Below are positions 24,790 through 35,969 of a stretch of DNA of 64,000 bases, piece after piece (position 1 is the stretch's first letter; each line of letters starts with the position of its first letter). The stretch is taken from contig JASXTE010000014.1 in NCBI GenBank assembly GCA_030280995.1, positions 9,092,656-9,156,655 on the forward strand, written 5' to 3'. Under the pieces are notes generated by a model. That model was given only the letters and a program-made list of their open reading frames with translations, was not told the DNA's origin and ran no database searches. Source of the stretch: Hemileia vastatrix (Eukaryota > Basidiomycota > Pucciniomycetes > Pucciniales > Zaghouaniaceae). A program made the position numbers and the translations under genes.

Positions 24790-25025
24790 GTAATCTTTAC
24801 CCCCTCCCACAGTAAGTTTCAGGGGGTGGTATTGTAAATTTTTTTTTCTTACATAAATATTTTTTTTGACATGAAAAAAAATGGCAATCTCCACCCCCTC
24901 CCACAGTAAAATTCAGGATGAGGTATTGCCATTTTTTTTCAGACATAAAAAATTTTTTTGACATGAAAAAAATGGCGATCACCACCCCCTAATATAGTGA
25001 AATGCAGGGGAGGGTATTGCCAAAT
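24790..25025 (+). repeat. Three tandem units of about 92-95 bp, each with an inverted repeat
   Basis: Each unit has a C-rich arm (ACCCCCTCCCACAG at 24798 and about 24893, ACCCCCTAATATAG at about 24984), a short loop, a G-rich arm (GGGGGTGGTATTG, GATGAGGTATTGCC, GGGGAGGGTATTGCC) and a T/A-run linker with TTTTTTTGACATG. The outer TGGCAAT/ATTGCCA arms also pair in the middle unit. Short peptides predicted across it are repeat artefacts. Confidence 0.65.
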
Positions 25026-25930
25026 TTCTAGATTTAGAAAAATAAGATTTGTTAATTTATGTATCTTCTGCATAAGGTTTGGTTAATGAAGCTGTTGAAA
25101 AACCATATTTAACCAAATTATTAATTGAAATCCAGAATGAATTTTAGTCAAGTAGATATGGAGAAAAACATTACTTATAATTTAAATACAAAACATTTAA
25201 TTAACTGGAATCCTAAAAAATAGCAAGAGTAGAAGCATGCAATGTATATAAGAGAGATTCAAAGCATTTTTTTACAATCAAAATATTTATTTCCATCTCT
25301 GATCTGGAAGAGGTTTTCAATATGGGTAAACGTGCCACCATTTCAATTTGAACTAAAATGACAAAGTGCAACACAGATTTGAATAGGAGGATCTCTTTAT
25401 GAACAACAAGAATCATTTCTGAAAATTGAGTGATATTTTATCAGTTCACGTAACTGAGAAATCCAGGCAAGGTTGTGCAAAATATCTGTTTAAACCTAAT
25501 TTAAGGAATGCTTTAAAGAACCTCAAGGTTAAATTGTGATTGGTGTTGTATGGAAAGTGTTCTGGAATATAAGTAGTGATTCTTCAGCATGTCACACATG
25601 TAAGCCAAGTCAATTTCAGCATTGGAGTTGGTATCTGAGTTAACCAATAGATCCAGGGCTAGAGTGGTAGCAGTTATTTCTAGTTTACAATGGACTGAAA
25701 GAGGAATTTTAGTGAATGGTGATTAAGACTAAGGGTGAGTGTATGATGAAGTGGCTGCTTAAGTGGTGGGGGGTCATGTTTTTCACATGTTGAATAATAA
25801 GCCCTTAAGAATTAGGCGGAAAAGAATCTAAAGAGATGGCTTGTCTGTACCTACTGCTGACTAATCAAGATGAAGGAGAAAAGTGTTTTGATGGCTTTTT
25901 TTACCAAAAGAAGTTGTGTTTGAGGAGAAA
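25026..25930. other. Intergenic DNA without recognisable feature
   Basis: AT-rich, no protein similarity recognised and no clear repeat. Confidence 0.3.
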
Positions 25931-25988
25931 CACACCATCAAAATACACCTGTCCAGGGCAGGTGTATTTCATTTTCTGATGGAGTGTT
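25931..25988. repeat. Single two-level hairpin
   Basis: The inner stem AAATACACCTG/CAGGTGTATTT (25941-25969) has a 7-nt loop. Flanking ACACCATCA (from 25932) pairs with TGATGGAGTGT (to about 25988). Same style of compact stem as the arrays, but a single copy. Confidence 0.55.
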
Positions 25989-26229
25989 TGGTACTTTTTT
26001 TGTGGTGTTTTTATGTGGGATATTTGATCAAGTTTGATATGCTCTAATGTACTCCATCCCATCTAATTTTCATAGATAATCTCTATTGTTCTAGAACTCT
26101 CCTTATAAGCAATGGCCAATTTTCTTTTTGAGCCATTAATCCCTTCATCAATCCTTTACCACTCATAATTCTTAATATATCAAAGAATATGCTTTTTTTA
26201 TTTCATATAATGTTTTTTTCAAGCTTTCA
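25989..26229. other. Spacer before palindrome array I
   Basis: No gene or clear repeat seen. Confidence 0.3.
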
Positions 26230-27118
26230 AATGTCAGATAACACTACCAGAAAGATGGAGCCTAGCTTGTAGTAGTTTGAAAATCCATACAAAAATAAAC
26301 CAAGCCACAGGAAGTGACTTAGGTTTGAAAATAAAATAGAATATTTTGCTACCAGCTTTGTAAGCTGGCAGCGCTTATTGTAACATAAAAAAAATTGACC
26401 AAAGCCACTTTTAGTGGCTTTGGTCAATTTAATAATACATCTTGAAGGCAGTTTAAAACTGCCTGCAAGATGTTGTGTTTAAAAGTGAGCGAAGTTGCAT
26501 GTAGCAACTTCGCTCACCTTTTTTTTTACATTATTGATTTGCAGCCAGGAATAAACTGGCTGAAAGTCAATAAATAAAGCAACCAAAGTTGCTTGTAGCA
26601 ACTTTGGTTTCAAGCTCATTTTTGCACCCCCCAGACAGATAACACTAACTGGGAGGTTGTAGGTAAGGTTTAAGCAGCCAATTTGCTTAAGGAAAATTGG
26701 CTGCTTAAAACATAAACTACCAGCCAGTGGGAGCCTGGCTGGTAGTAATTTATAATTACATAAAAAAAAAGAACCCAAGCCACAGGAAGTGGCTCGGGAT
26801 TGAAAAAAAAAAATTGCTGCCAGCTTTAAGCTGGCAGCGTTTAATAAAAAATAAATAAAAAAATGGCCAAAGCCACTAAAAGTGGCTTTGGCCAATTTTA
26901 TAATACATCTTGCAGGCAGTTTAAAACTGCCTGCAAGATTTGGTGTTTAAAAGCGAGCAAAGTTGCATGCAGCAACTTTGCTCACTTTTTTTTATATTAA
27001 TGACTTGCAGCCAGTATAAAACTGGCTGCAAGTCTTTTTTTAAAGCAAACAAAGTTGCTACAAGTGACTTTGGTTTAAATAATTTTTTTTTCATCTCCCA
27101 GCCAGATAACACTGGATG
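26230..27118. repeat. Palindrome array I, left part: higher-order repeat of ten different hairpins
   Basis: Short inverted repeats of about 25-35 nt follow each other, separated by AT-rich or T-run linkers. Stems in order, second period, are: CTACCAGCCAG (26717), CC(C/G)AGCCAC (26773), GCTGCCAGC (26815), TGGCCAAAGCCAC (26864), ATCTTGCAGGCAG (26907), GAGCAAAGTTGC (26955), GACTTGCAGCCAG (27002), AACAAAGTTGC (27047), CTCCCAGCCAG (27094). Each is followed by its complement after 3-7 nt. The first, more decayed period starts near 26230 with the same order (for example TTGACCAAAGCCAC at 26395, GTGAGCGAAGTTGC at 26485, GCAGCCAATTT at 26674). The period is about 470 bp. E4 interrupts the array at 27118. 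Confidence 0.85.
27114..27118. repeat. Target-site duplication of E4 (left)
   Basis: GGATG directly before TGTCAGCC; repeated exactly at 35965-35969. Confidence 0.9.
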
Positions 27119-27941
27119 TGTCAGCCAGGCTACTAGACTTACCCAGTGAAATAAGTAATTATTTACTGGATGAAGCTGCACCTTATCATCTTTAATTATT
27201 ATTTAATTATCATTTAGTTACATTAAAATTAGTTATAAATTAACTAGTTACAGAATGTTAAAATTAAATTAATTAATTAAATAAATAAGTAAAATTAAAA
27301 TTATTTTGTCCCTTATATTTTTCTCTAACACCGTGCTCAATTGACAGGTTGGGAAAAATAAAACTTTATATTTAAAAAAAATAAAATACAAAGATAAAAT
27401 AAGATTTAAATATTCACATAATATTAAATATATACAAAAAAAAATCAAATTTCTTATTTGGGATTGACATTTACAGTAAATATTAAAAATATTGATGTAT
27501 TTCTGACATACTCTGTAAATACATCTTTTTGACACCTTCTTTTTGGAATAACTTTATTATTTGAAATACTCTTTCTGGAATGTTCTTTTTTCTCTCTCTT
27601 TTCCTACTGTTTTTAGAATTTGATTTCCGTGCTTTGTCTCTCCTTTGCCTATAAAAGGCCTCTCTTTTTGTTGTCTTTTGATCATTCTATCTTACCACAC
27701 CATTTTATTACAACAATTAACCAAATAAACACTTATTCTTATATTCTATATCATTAGTATTTACAATAGCGTAATTCTAATTTATAAATTATATTAATAT
27801 TTTAATCCTACCTCTTTTATTGAGTAAAACATTCATCTTTGAATTAAAAATACGTACAAATTTGTTGAGAACCCATTTAAGCCTTTAAAATCCTCGTAGA
27901 ACTACGTACCAAATCTTCTAGACTAAAAGTGTACCTTGAAA
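27119..27941 (+). repeat. 5' LTR of E4
   Basis: TGTCAGCC...TACCTTGAAA; the expected terminal CA reads AA by one substitution. Differences from the 3' LTR are few (for example GAAGCTGC vs GAAGCCGC, AATTTGATT vs AATTTTATT). The minus-strand 88-aa open frame at 27269-27535 is repeated exactly in the 3' LTR only because the LTR is. Confidence 0.9.
27650..27656 (+). promoter_or_regulatory. TATA-like box of the E4 5' LTR
   Basis: TATAAAA in CTTTGCCTATAAAAGGCC, about 290 nt before the LTR end. The same motif is at 35672-35678 in the 3' LTR. Confidence 0.45.
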
Positions 27942-27959
27942 ATTGGGATCCTTTCCGAA
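27942..27959 (+). other. Candidate primer-binding site of E4
   Basis: The sequence directly after the LTR, ATTGGGATCCTTTCCGAA, corresponds to ATTGGGGGCCTTTCC in E5 and ATTGGGGGTCTTTCC in E1. Conservation across families at this position supports a role in priming; the tRNA or self-priming partner was not identified. Confidence 0.4.
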
Positions 27960-28080
27960 ATATCGACGGCGCAACGTTACTGGAGGCGTAATCAAGAGGA
28001 CCATCGGCGTAGAAGCACCTGTAAAGGACGAGTGGAGGCAAGAAAACGACGAACGTCATACGTCACGTGATAAAAGTTTT

Positions 28081-28130
28081 TGCTGCGAACGGGAATTGAA
28101 CCGCGCTCCAAAACTTAAGTTCATATACTG
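28081..28130 (-). other. Antisense tRNA T-arm-like segment in the E4 leader
   Basis: Read on the minus strand it contains GGTTCAATTCC (28102-28092), an excellent tRNA T-loop/B-box string, followed by CGTTCGCAGCA. R2 and E5 carry the same block. The 5' half does not fold as a full tRNA by eye, so I do not call a tRNA gene. Confidence 0.4.
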
Positions 28131-28317
28131 ACTAAAGATTGTATATATCGTGGTAATTATTGTGATTACTATTTGTGGGTTACTCTTCACTCTTCATTTG
28201 CTACGTATTTCCTTTTACTCAGCACTCTGTAAGTGGCATTAATTTGCTCATTTTGCAGGGGGAGGTGTCTGGTAATTGGAATTTATTTTTATTATTATAT
28301 TTTTTTTTTATTTTTCC

Positions 28318-28980
28318 TGGTTGACCATAATAGAGCAATACCTGTTCTTAGTCCCAGAGGTAATAAAATAATTATATATTAATATTAATTATTATCATTT
28401 TTCAGTTGACAATTGTCCTGATTAAATTGAATTTTAATTGTTCCAGTTGACAAACTGTCCTGACAATAATATTTTTTATTAAATAAAATAATTATTATAA
28501 TTTTTCAGTTGACATTTGTCCTGATTAATTCATTGTTCCAGTTGACAAATTATCCTGACAATTATAATTTTTTAATAAATAATTAACATTTCATTACTTC
28601 AGTTGACTTTGAGTCCTGGTAATCCTATAAATCTTTTTAATTAATAAATCTCATATTTAATTACTTCAGTTGACATTAAGTCCTGGTAGTTAAGTGATCA
28701 GTAATAAAAATTTTAAAATAAAACTTCATATTTAATTACTTCAGTTGACATTAAGTCCTGGTAGTTAAGTGATCAGTCAAAATAATTTTTTTTTTTAATT
28801 AATAAAGATTCATATTTGATTATTTCAGTTGACAATAAATCCTGGTAATAAATTAGTTGATTTAAATCCTGAAAATAAAAATTAATAGAAATTCTAATTT
28901 ATTTCTACAGTTGATTGCATTATCCTGGTTTTAAATTTTTTTTTATTAATTTTATTTAAGTTGATTTTTATCCTAACAAG
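28318..28980 (+). repeat. Leader repeat cluster of E4: about 11 units around TTGAC-N-TCCTG
   Basis: Core units begin TTGAC (or TTGAT) just after CAG and end TCCTG or TCCTA, mostly 15-17 nt long, at 28406, 28447, 28509, 28542, 28603, 28670, 28745, 28829, 28857, 28911 and 28961. A longer related unit (GGTTGACCATAATAG...TTAGTCC) is at 28319. Five cores run on into GGTAA, GGTAG or GGTTT. Units are separated by 13-60 nt of A/T-only DNA. E5 and R2 have the same cluster, inverted with the element. Confidence 0.7.
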
Positions 28981-29083
28981 ATTTTTTTATCATTTTTATT
29001 TTATTTCTTCTGTTAAATAAAAATTAAAAATAAAGACTAATTAATTTTTTGTCTCTTTTCCTTCATTTCAGTAGAATCTTAAG

Positions 29084-29782
29084 ATGACTGATCAAAGTGG
29101 CTTTGCTTCACGTGAAGAAGAACTAGACTTAATTGATTATGATGAGCCTACTTCTGTAAGTTCTCCTTTAACAAGAAGAATTTCTCAAACTAATAAATCC
29201 TTGCCCCAAACAGGATGTGGAAATGGAAGAAGTAGAAATCCTAGTGGACAATACTCAGGATCAGAAACCCAGGACAAACCCACCAGAAGAGCTTCCAAGA
29301 GGCTTCAAAATAAAAAAGATGCCGTTGTCCCAGCAGATAAAGAATCTGTCAACCCACATAAAGGAGTTAAAGACAGACAGCTTAAAACTAAAGGTAAGGG
29401 TAGATGCCTTGGAAGAATGGGAGAAAAGAAAAAATACTTCTCCCAAGAGAAAAGGAAACCTCTTCCTCCCAGGGATCAACAACAATTGGCTCCCCAATCC
29501 CAAGAGATGGTAGAAGTGTCCAAGTGGCAGTGGGACTGGCTCAACACACAGTGGGACTACTTAGCTCAAAATCAGCATCAGTTACCTCAGGTAGGTCCAT
29601 CAAGGCCCACCCAGGTCAACCCCACTCCTCCCCACCCTTATCAAGGAGGCAAAAGAAGAAGGAAGCCCAATATGGTGATACCCAGCAAACCCTGGTACGT
29701 CCCTCTATTGATTCTCAAGTGCCTTTTCTTGTGGCTGACTCTGTTCCTTCAGGTAAATCTGGAAGGCAGGATGAAACCTTGA
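29084..29782 (+). pseudogene. ORF A of E4 (alternative-frame product), frame disturbed
   Basis: Exon 1 is 29084-29155 (24 codons, acidic: EEELDLIDYDEP). After the 58-nt intron, exon 2 opens at 29214 with VEMEEVEILVDN, PLSQQIKNLSTHIKELK and KVRVDALEE. The one-base deletion near 29415 then throws translation off. The matching continuation (KWQWDWLNTQWDYL, HPYQGGKRRRK, SKPW) lies in the frame ending at 29782. In E1 and R2 the frame containing PW ends TGG TAA. Here that codon is TAC (A to C at 29698), adding a hydrophobic tail that is probably a stop-loss artefact. Confidence 0.5.
29156..29213 (+). other. Predicted 58-nt frame-changing intron in E4 gag
   Basis: Donor ACTTCT|GTAAGT and acceptor CCAAACAG|GATGTGG. 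Length is 1 mod 3, so splicing switches from Gag to ORF A. E5 has the same intron at 44262-44319 and R2 at 10065-10122. Confidence 0.5.
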
Positions 29783-32700
29783 GACCTATAGAGGCTGGGA
29801 ATAGTAGACAGTTATCTCATGTATCCAATCCATTACTTTTAATTGCTACCTCAATGATTAATCCTGATATGGCTGTGATTGATGAAAATCTTGACCCTGA
29901 GTTCTATGAGAGCCTGGAAAGTTACTCAGTTTCCTTATTGAGAAACACTCCAGATGTAGCAAGAATTAATGATGAGCACTTGAGAGATATTATTGCCAAG
30001 CAAAATCATATAATGAACAATATGCAATTGACTCAGAGATATAATAGTTTGTTAACTGATCAGGGTTATCAAGCATTAAAAAGTGAAGCACAGAGAGTCT
30101 CTGATGAATTGTCTCATTACAAAGCAACCCATGAAAAGAAAATTGCTTTATGGCAAAATATAAAAAATGATTTGTCTAAACTAAAAGATACTGTATCTGC
30201 CTGTTGCCAGTAGGTAGAAATAGATAAGATAAATCTGAAAAGATTGAGTGACCATTTGTCATCTTTTCAACATAAAAATCAATTATCTTTTGCAACTGTC
30301 AATGAAAGTTTATCTAGTCTTCCAAGAATGAAAACAAGACTAACAACCATTGAAGAAACATTGAACTCATTGTTAAATGACCAAAAATATTCTGACAATT
30401 CTGTGAAGGAACATATAGTGCAGGATTCTCAACCAGTACCTGTGGCTAGTTCATCTAAAATAAAAATTGATCCAGAAATACCTGTTGATAACACTGAGTT
30501 TCCATCAAAAACTGATGATGCACCAGGATCTGCAACAGAAGGATTAAACAATGAGATTTCAGCACAATTAGAGAAATTACAGCTGCTTCTTACTCAGAAA
30601 CAAGCTAGTACTAAGGAGACTCCTTCAAATCAAAAGAATTGGCCAAAACTTGACCAGTACCCAACATTTGATGGTGATTCTTCCTCTGATTGGCAACAAT
30701 TTATTTGCAGAATTGATAATTTAAAAAATTCTTACAAACTCCCAGATGAGGAAATTGTGTCCAAATTAATTTCTTTGTTCACTAATGTTGCCCTGATGTG
30801 GTATGAATCTGTTCTCCTGGATGGGAATGACTACTCATGGGAGGATTGGAAGAAATTAATTAAAGCACAATTTGGTGGCTCCAAGTTCAGAATGGCTCAA
30901 CAAAGGCAGTATGAGGAAACTAGATATAGCTCTTCTACTGATAAACCTATTGAGTTTTTAATGAAACTTGTAAAAATCATAAGGGCAATGGACCCAAATA
31001 TGGAGTTTGATTTATGGAAGGACAGGATCCTCTATAAATTACCAATGTCTCTGAGAGACTTGATTGTGGCTAGGACTGAGTTCTCCAAAGAACCCTCTTC
31101 TTTCATTAATACTTGCAATGAGATACTTCTAAACAATAAGTATGATGCAAGAAGATTCATTCCTAGGACCCCTTTGGAGAAACCCTCCACTTACCAACAA
31201 AAACCTCTGGAAAAGGTTGGTAAACCTTCTGCCCCTGTTGCACCAAAGAAGTATGCAACAAACACTTGCTTCAAGTGCAACAAGCCTTGGCAGAAAGGCC
31301 ATGTTTGTGACAAGAAGATAAATCTTGTGGAACAAACAGAGGAGCATGCTGATGACACAGTGGCACTGGATGATACATCAAGTGATTGTGCCAGCAATAT
31401 TTCATATGAATCTCAACAAGAAATCTTGATGCTGGAAGAAGATATTCATTATTTAAATACTATTGACATTGATAATAATGATTTATCTACAGTTGAGGAT
31501 GCTGAGATCATAAAGAACATTGAGGATAACTCAATTGTTATTGCCCCTCTTAAGGCACCAGTCTTGATTAATGGAACCAGCATTGAAGTTGTTCTGGATT
31601 CTGGAGCTGGAGGAAGTGTGGTATCTGAAAGAGCACTTGCCTCAGTAGATCAAGACTATAAATCTAAACTGTTGCCTATCATTTCTGAAAATTGGAGAGG
31701 GTATGGCTCTGTTTTGTCCCCCATTGGTAAATACAAAGCCACAGTGTTTTTTAAATATAACCATGGTTTTGTAAGAGCTATTTGTGATTTTGTTGTCATG
31801 AAAAATGATAACTTGAGCAATTGGTTTATTGTAGGGAATGATATTTTAACCAAGTATGGCATAAAATTGGATCCTTCAAACCAATGTTTCACAATGGGGT
31901 TGAATGGGAAGAGAAAATTTAAAATTTCCTCCCCTAAAAAATTATTAAAACCAGAATTGAACACATGTAATTCTGTGGTTCAATATAAAGGAGGATCTAC
32001 AAAGGAAATGCATGCCCTTATGTCTGAAATTGACAATGCATCTTTTGGAGAACAACTTTCTGGTGAGGATAAAGATTCCATCATTAACTTGATAAAATCT
32101 TTTCTTATGGCCTTTGCTCATGGGTCACATGAACTGGGATTAGTTAAAGAGGAAATGAAACTTTCATTGTCTTGCCCATTAACTGATATACCACCTAGTT
32201 TAAAGAAGAAGCCTTATCCTGCTTCTCCAACAAAGAGAAAAGATATTGAAGATAATATCTCTACCCTTTTAAAAATGAATATTATTGAAAAGGTAGTTGA
32301 AACACCTAAATATTGTGTTATCTCACCTGTCCTAATTTCTTATGAGAAAGATAAAGCCAGGTTATGTGGTGATTATAGAGCACTAAATACTTATACTGTT
32401 GATGATATCTATCCTTTACCTAGAATCAGCTCTATACATGCTACTTTACAGGGTGCTAAATATATCAGCTGTTTGGATGGTAATAAGGGATATCACCAGG
32501 TACCTGTTGAGAAAAACTCTCAGAACTTTCTGATGATTGCCACTCATATGGGTATTTATAAGTATATTAGGATGCCATTTGGCCCTAAAAATGCCCCTTC
32601 TGTTTTCCAAAAAGTAATGGATAACACATTCCATCAAGAGATAATTGAAGGTTGGCTGATGGTTTATATTGATGATATCATTATATTCTCAAAAACATTT

Positions 32701-35130
32701 GAGGACCATCTTAAACACCTGTGTAAAGTATTCCAGAAAATGGACGAAATAAATATGACACTTGCTTTGAAGAAATGTAAATTTGGTTTCCATTCTTTAA
32801 AAGTTCTAGGCCATGTTGTTTCAGGCTTACAGATATGTGTTGACCAGAACAAAGTGGCAGCCATACAACAGGTGAAAGCTCCTACAACAGTAAGAGAGCT
32901 CCAAAATTTTTTGGGAATGTGTGGGTACTATAGACAGTATATTAAAAATTACCAAGTCATAGCTTTACCCCTTACCCAATTAACTAGAAAGGATGTTGCT
33001 TTTGTCTGGAATAGTGAAAGACAAAGAGCCTTTGACACCATGAAACACTGTTTGATGTCAGCACCAATTCTTGCTTTACCTGACTTTGATAAACCATTTG
33101 TTTTGTACACTGATGCCAGTTTCATTGGTCTTGGTGCTGCCCTCCATCAAAAACAAGTGATAAATGATAAAGTTTAAGAAGTAGTAATTTGTTATATTTC
33201 AAGAACCTTGAGAAATAGTGAATTGAAATATGGTGCTACTCAATTAGAGTGTTTAGCTGTAGTATTGGGTCTAGAAAAGCTTCATTATTACCTAGATGAC
33301 CAGAAATTTGAAATTGTCACTGACTGCAGTGCAGTTAAATCCCTTTTAAACTTGAAAACACCTAATAGACATATGTTTAGATGGCAGCTGGCTGTTCAAG
33401 AGTACAGAGGGAGAATGACAATTATTCACAGAGCTGGTATTGGTCACTCAAATGTGGATATGTTATCAAGGTTACCCTTACCAAATGATGACTCAAATCC
33501 TGCTTATGATCCTGAGGATGAAATTATCCATATCCATGGGATATATGTGGTTGATATGGAGGAAGAGCTATTACAGCTTATTCTGGAATCATATGATAAG
33601 GACACTGACTTGAAAAAGTTATGCACCATATTAAATGATCCAAAGAATGCTTCAATACAAGCATTAATTAAAACCCTTCCACCAAAGTACCAAAAAGGGT
33701 TGGAAAAAGGAAAATTTTCAATTGATGAAGGATATCTATATTATAGAAGAAAGTTGAGTAATGTTATTGTTATTCCTCCTTCTATGAAAGAAATCATCTT
33801 GAAAATTTGTCATGATGACATATTAACTGGACATTTTGATCTTAACAAAACAATGATCAGAATTAAGAACACTGCTTGGTGGGCTAATATGTCTGAGGAC
33901 ACAAAATTATATGTTGAATCCTGTGATTCATGCCAAAAATCAAAAAGATTAACTGGTAAAAGAGCAGGATTAATGCAACATATTGAACCTCCTGATGCCC
34001 CATGGCAAATAATAAACATGGATTTTGTAACAGGATTACCTATTGCTGGTAAAGACAGTTATAGCTCTTGTTGGGTTATTGTAGACAGATTCACAAAAAT
34101 GTGTAAATTTATCCCTACCCACAAGGATGTTTCCACTAAAGAATTAGCTTTCTTATGGTGGTCTCATATGTTTAATACTGCTGGTTTTCCTAAAGCCATA
34201 ATCTCTGACAGAGACCCTAAATTTACTTCTGAATTTTGGATGTCTCTGATGGATGTTTGTGGTTGTGATCTGAAACTTTCTACTGCCCATCACCCTCAGA
34301 CTGATGGTTTAGCTGAAAGAATGATTCAGACTTTAGAGGACATGATAAGAAGATATTGTGCCTTTGGCCTTGAGTATAAAGATAATGACAGATTCACTCA
34401 TGATTGGGTTACCTTACTTCCTGGGTTAGAATTTGCTTATAATAGCACTGTTCATTCTGTTACTCAAAGAAAGCCTTTTGAGCTCTGGCTTGGATATGTT
34501 CCTAATACTCCTGCCCAAATTCTCAATAACAAAATACCTAAATTGGATATACATCCTGGTGTAAAATCTTTTCTTCAAATGCAACAACTATGTAGAAATC
34601 ATGCTCAAAAATGTATTGAAAAATCATTTGAATATGAGAAGAAAAGATGGGACAAATCCCATAAAGAATACACTTTTAAAAAGGGTGATGAAGTGTTGAT
34701 TTCTACAGTCCACTTCAACTTACAAGGTAATAACAAATTAAAAGATCCATTTGTTGGTCCTTTTTTTTTCAGAAGAATGATTGGAGATAATGCAGTTGAA
34801 GTTATTCTGTATTCCCCATATGACAGAAAACATCCTGTTTTTCCAATATCTCTTTTGAAACCTTACACATCCAATAGTAATTTGTTTCCAAGAAGGAGGG
34901 GTAGACCAAAGAAAACCCCAAATGAAATCACTGAGACAGCAGAAATTGAAAAAATATTAAATGACAGAATAGTCACTGCTGAGAAAGGTACAGAATACTT
35001 ATTGAGATTCAAGAATAAATCATCTGAATATGATTCTTGGATACCTGGGAAGGAGATATCTAATCTTCCTACTCTACTAAAAAAGTATAAGAAGAAAAAA
35101 TCATAGCATTTTTTTTATTATTTTTTTTAG

Positions 35131-35140
35131 AGTAAGGGAG
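35131..35140 (+). other. Polypurine tract of E4
   Basis: AGTAAGGGAG directly before the 3' LTR, preceded by a long T run; the standard plus-strand primer position. The E5 equivalent is CTCCCTCACT at 38335-38344 on the plus strand. Confidence 0.6.
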
Positions 35141-35964
35141 TGTCAGCCAGGCTACTAGACTTACCCAGTGAAATAAGTAATTATTTACTGGATGAAGCCG
35201 CACCTTATCATCTTTAATTATTATTTAATTATCATTTAGTTACATTAAAATTAGTTATAAATTAACTAGTTACAGAATGTTAAAATTAAATTAATTAATT
35301 AAATAAATAAGTAAAATTAAAATTATTTTGTCCCTTATATTTTTCTCTAACACCGTGCTCAATTGACAGGTTGGGAAAAATAAAACTTTATATTTAAAAA
35401 AAATAAAATACAAAGATAAAATAAGATTTAAATATTCACATAATATTAAATATATACAAAAAAAAATCAAATTTCTTATTTGGGATTGACATTTACAGTA
35501 AATATTAAAAATATTGATGTATTTCTGACATACTCTGTAAATACATCTTTTTGACACCTTCTTTTTGGAATAACTTTATTATTTGAAATACTCTTTCTGG
35601 AATGTTCTTTTTTCTCTCTCTTTTCCTACTGTTTTTAGAATTTTATTTCCGTGCTTTGTCTCTCCTTTGCCTATAAAAGGCCTCTCTTTTTGTTGTCTTT
35701 TGATCATTCTATCTTACCACACCATTTTATTACAACAATTAACCAAATAAACACTTATTCTTATATTCTATATCATTAGTATTTACAATAGCGTAATTCT
35801 AATTTATAAATTATATTAATATTTTAATCCTACCTCTTTTATTGAGTAAAACAATCATCTTTGAATTAAGAAATACGTACAAATTTGTTGAGAACCCATT
35901 TAAGCCTTTTAAATCCTCGTAGAACTACGTACCAAATCTTCTAGACTAAAAGTGTACCTTGACA
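35141..35964 (+). repeat. 3' LTR of E4
   Basis: TGTCAGCC...CCTTGACA, 824 bp, with intact TG/CA ends. Followed by the GGATG duplication. Confidence 0.92.
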
Positions 35965-35969
35965 GGATG
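35965..35969. repeat. Target-site duplication of E4 (right)
   Basis: GGATG, identical to 27114-27118. Removing E4 and one copy restores a CTCCCAGCCAG...GGATGGGAGG palindrome. Confidence 0.9.

Larger units (their letters stand above)
29084..35106 (+). pseudogene. gag-pol: Gag-Pol polyprotein of E4, broken by one frameshift and two nonsense codons
   Basis: One frame would run from ATG 29084 to TAG 35106. Landmarks: capsid blocks (PTFDGDSSSDWQQF, KLPMSLRDLIVARTE) at about 30660-31080; zinc knuckle CFKCNKPWQKGHVC (31267-31308); protease DSGAG (31597-31611); RT YIDD (32665-32676); RNase H YTDAS (33106-33120); integrase CDSC (33922-33933), SDRD (34204-34215) and the DGLAER glutamate (about 34305-34320); chromodomain EKILNDRIV to KKY (about 34946-35090). 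Breaks by comparison with E5: a one-base loss near 29415, GAG to TAG at 30211-30213, and TCA to TAA at 33175-33177. The open stretches between breaks are long (977 and 632 codons), so inactivation is recent. Gag forms particles, and Pol copies and inserts the element. Confidence 0.9.
27119..35964 (+). mobile_element. E4: complete Ty3/Gypsy chromovirus-type LTR retrotransposon (family A), 8846 bp
   Basis: Two LTRs of 823 and 824 bp, identical apart from a handful of differences, flank a leader and one long gag-pol region. A perfect 5-bp duplication GGATG surrounds the element. Domain order gag-PR-RT-RH-IN with a C-terminal chromodomain places it in the chromovirus branch of Ty3/Gypsy. LTR near-identity indicates a recent insertion. 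The coding region has one frameshift and two nonsense codons, so it is non-autonomous now. It landed inside one of the palindromes of array I. Confidence 0.93.

Noticed and set aside
27269..27535. 88-aa minus-strand open frame, identical at 35291-35557
   Set aside because: It lies wholly inside the E4 LTR, so the second copy only reflects LTR duplication. Composition is AT-driven and no counterpart survives in the E5 LTRs.
29696..29782. Membrane anchor at the end of ORF A in E4 and E5
   Set aside because: The hydrophobic tail arises only because the TAA after PW became TAC. E1 and R2 keep the stop, so a stop-loss artefact is more likely.
31129..31397. Antisense genes within gag of E4 (and the same in E5)
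   Set aside because: These are reverse-strand shadows of the conserved zinc-knuckle region and follow from the coding constraint on the sense strand.
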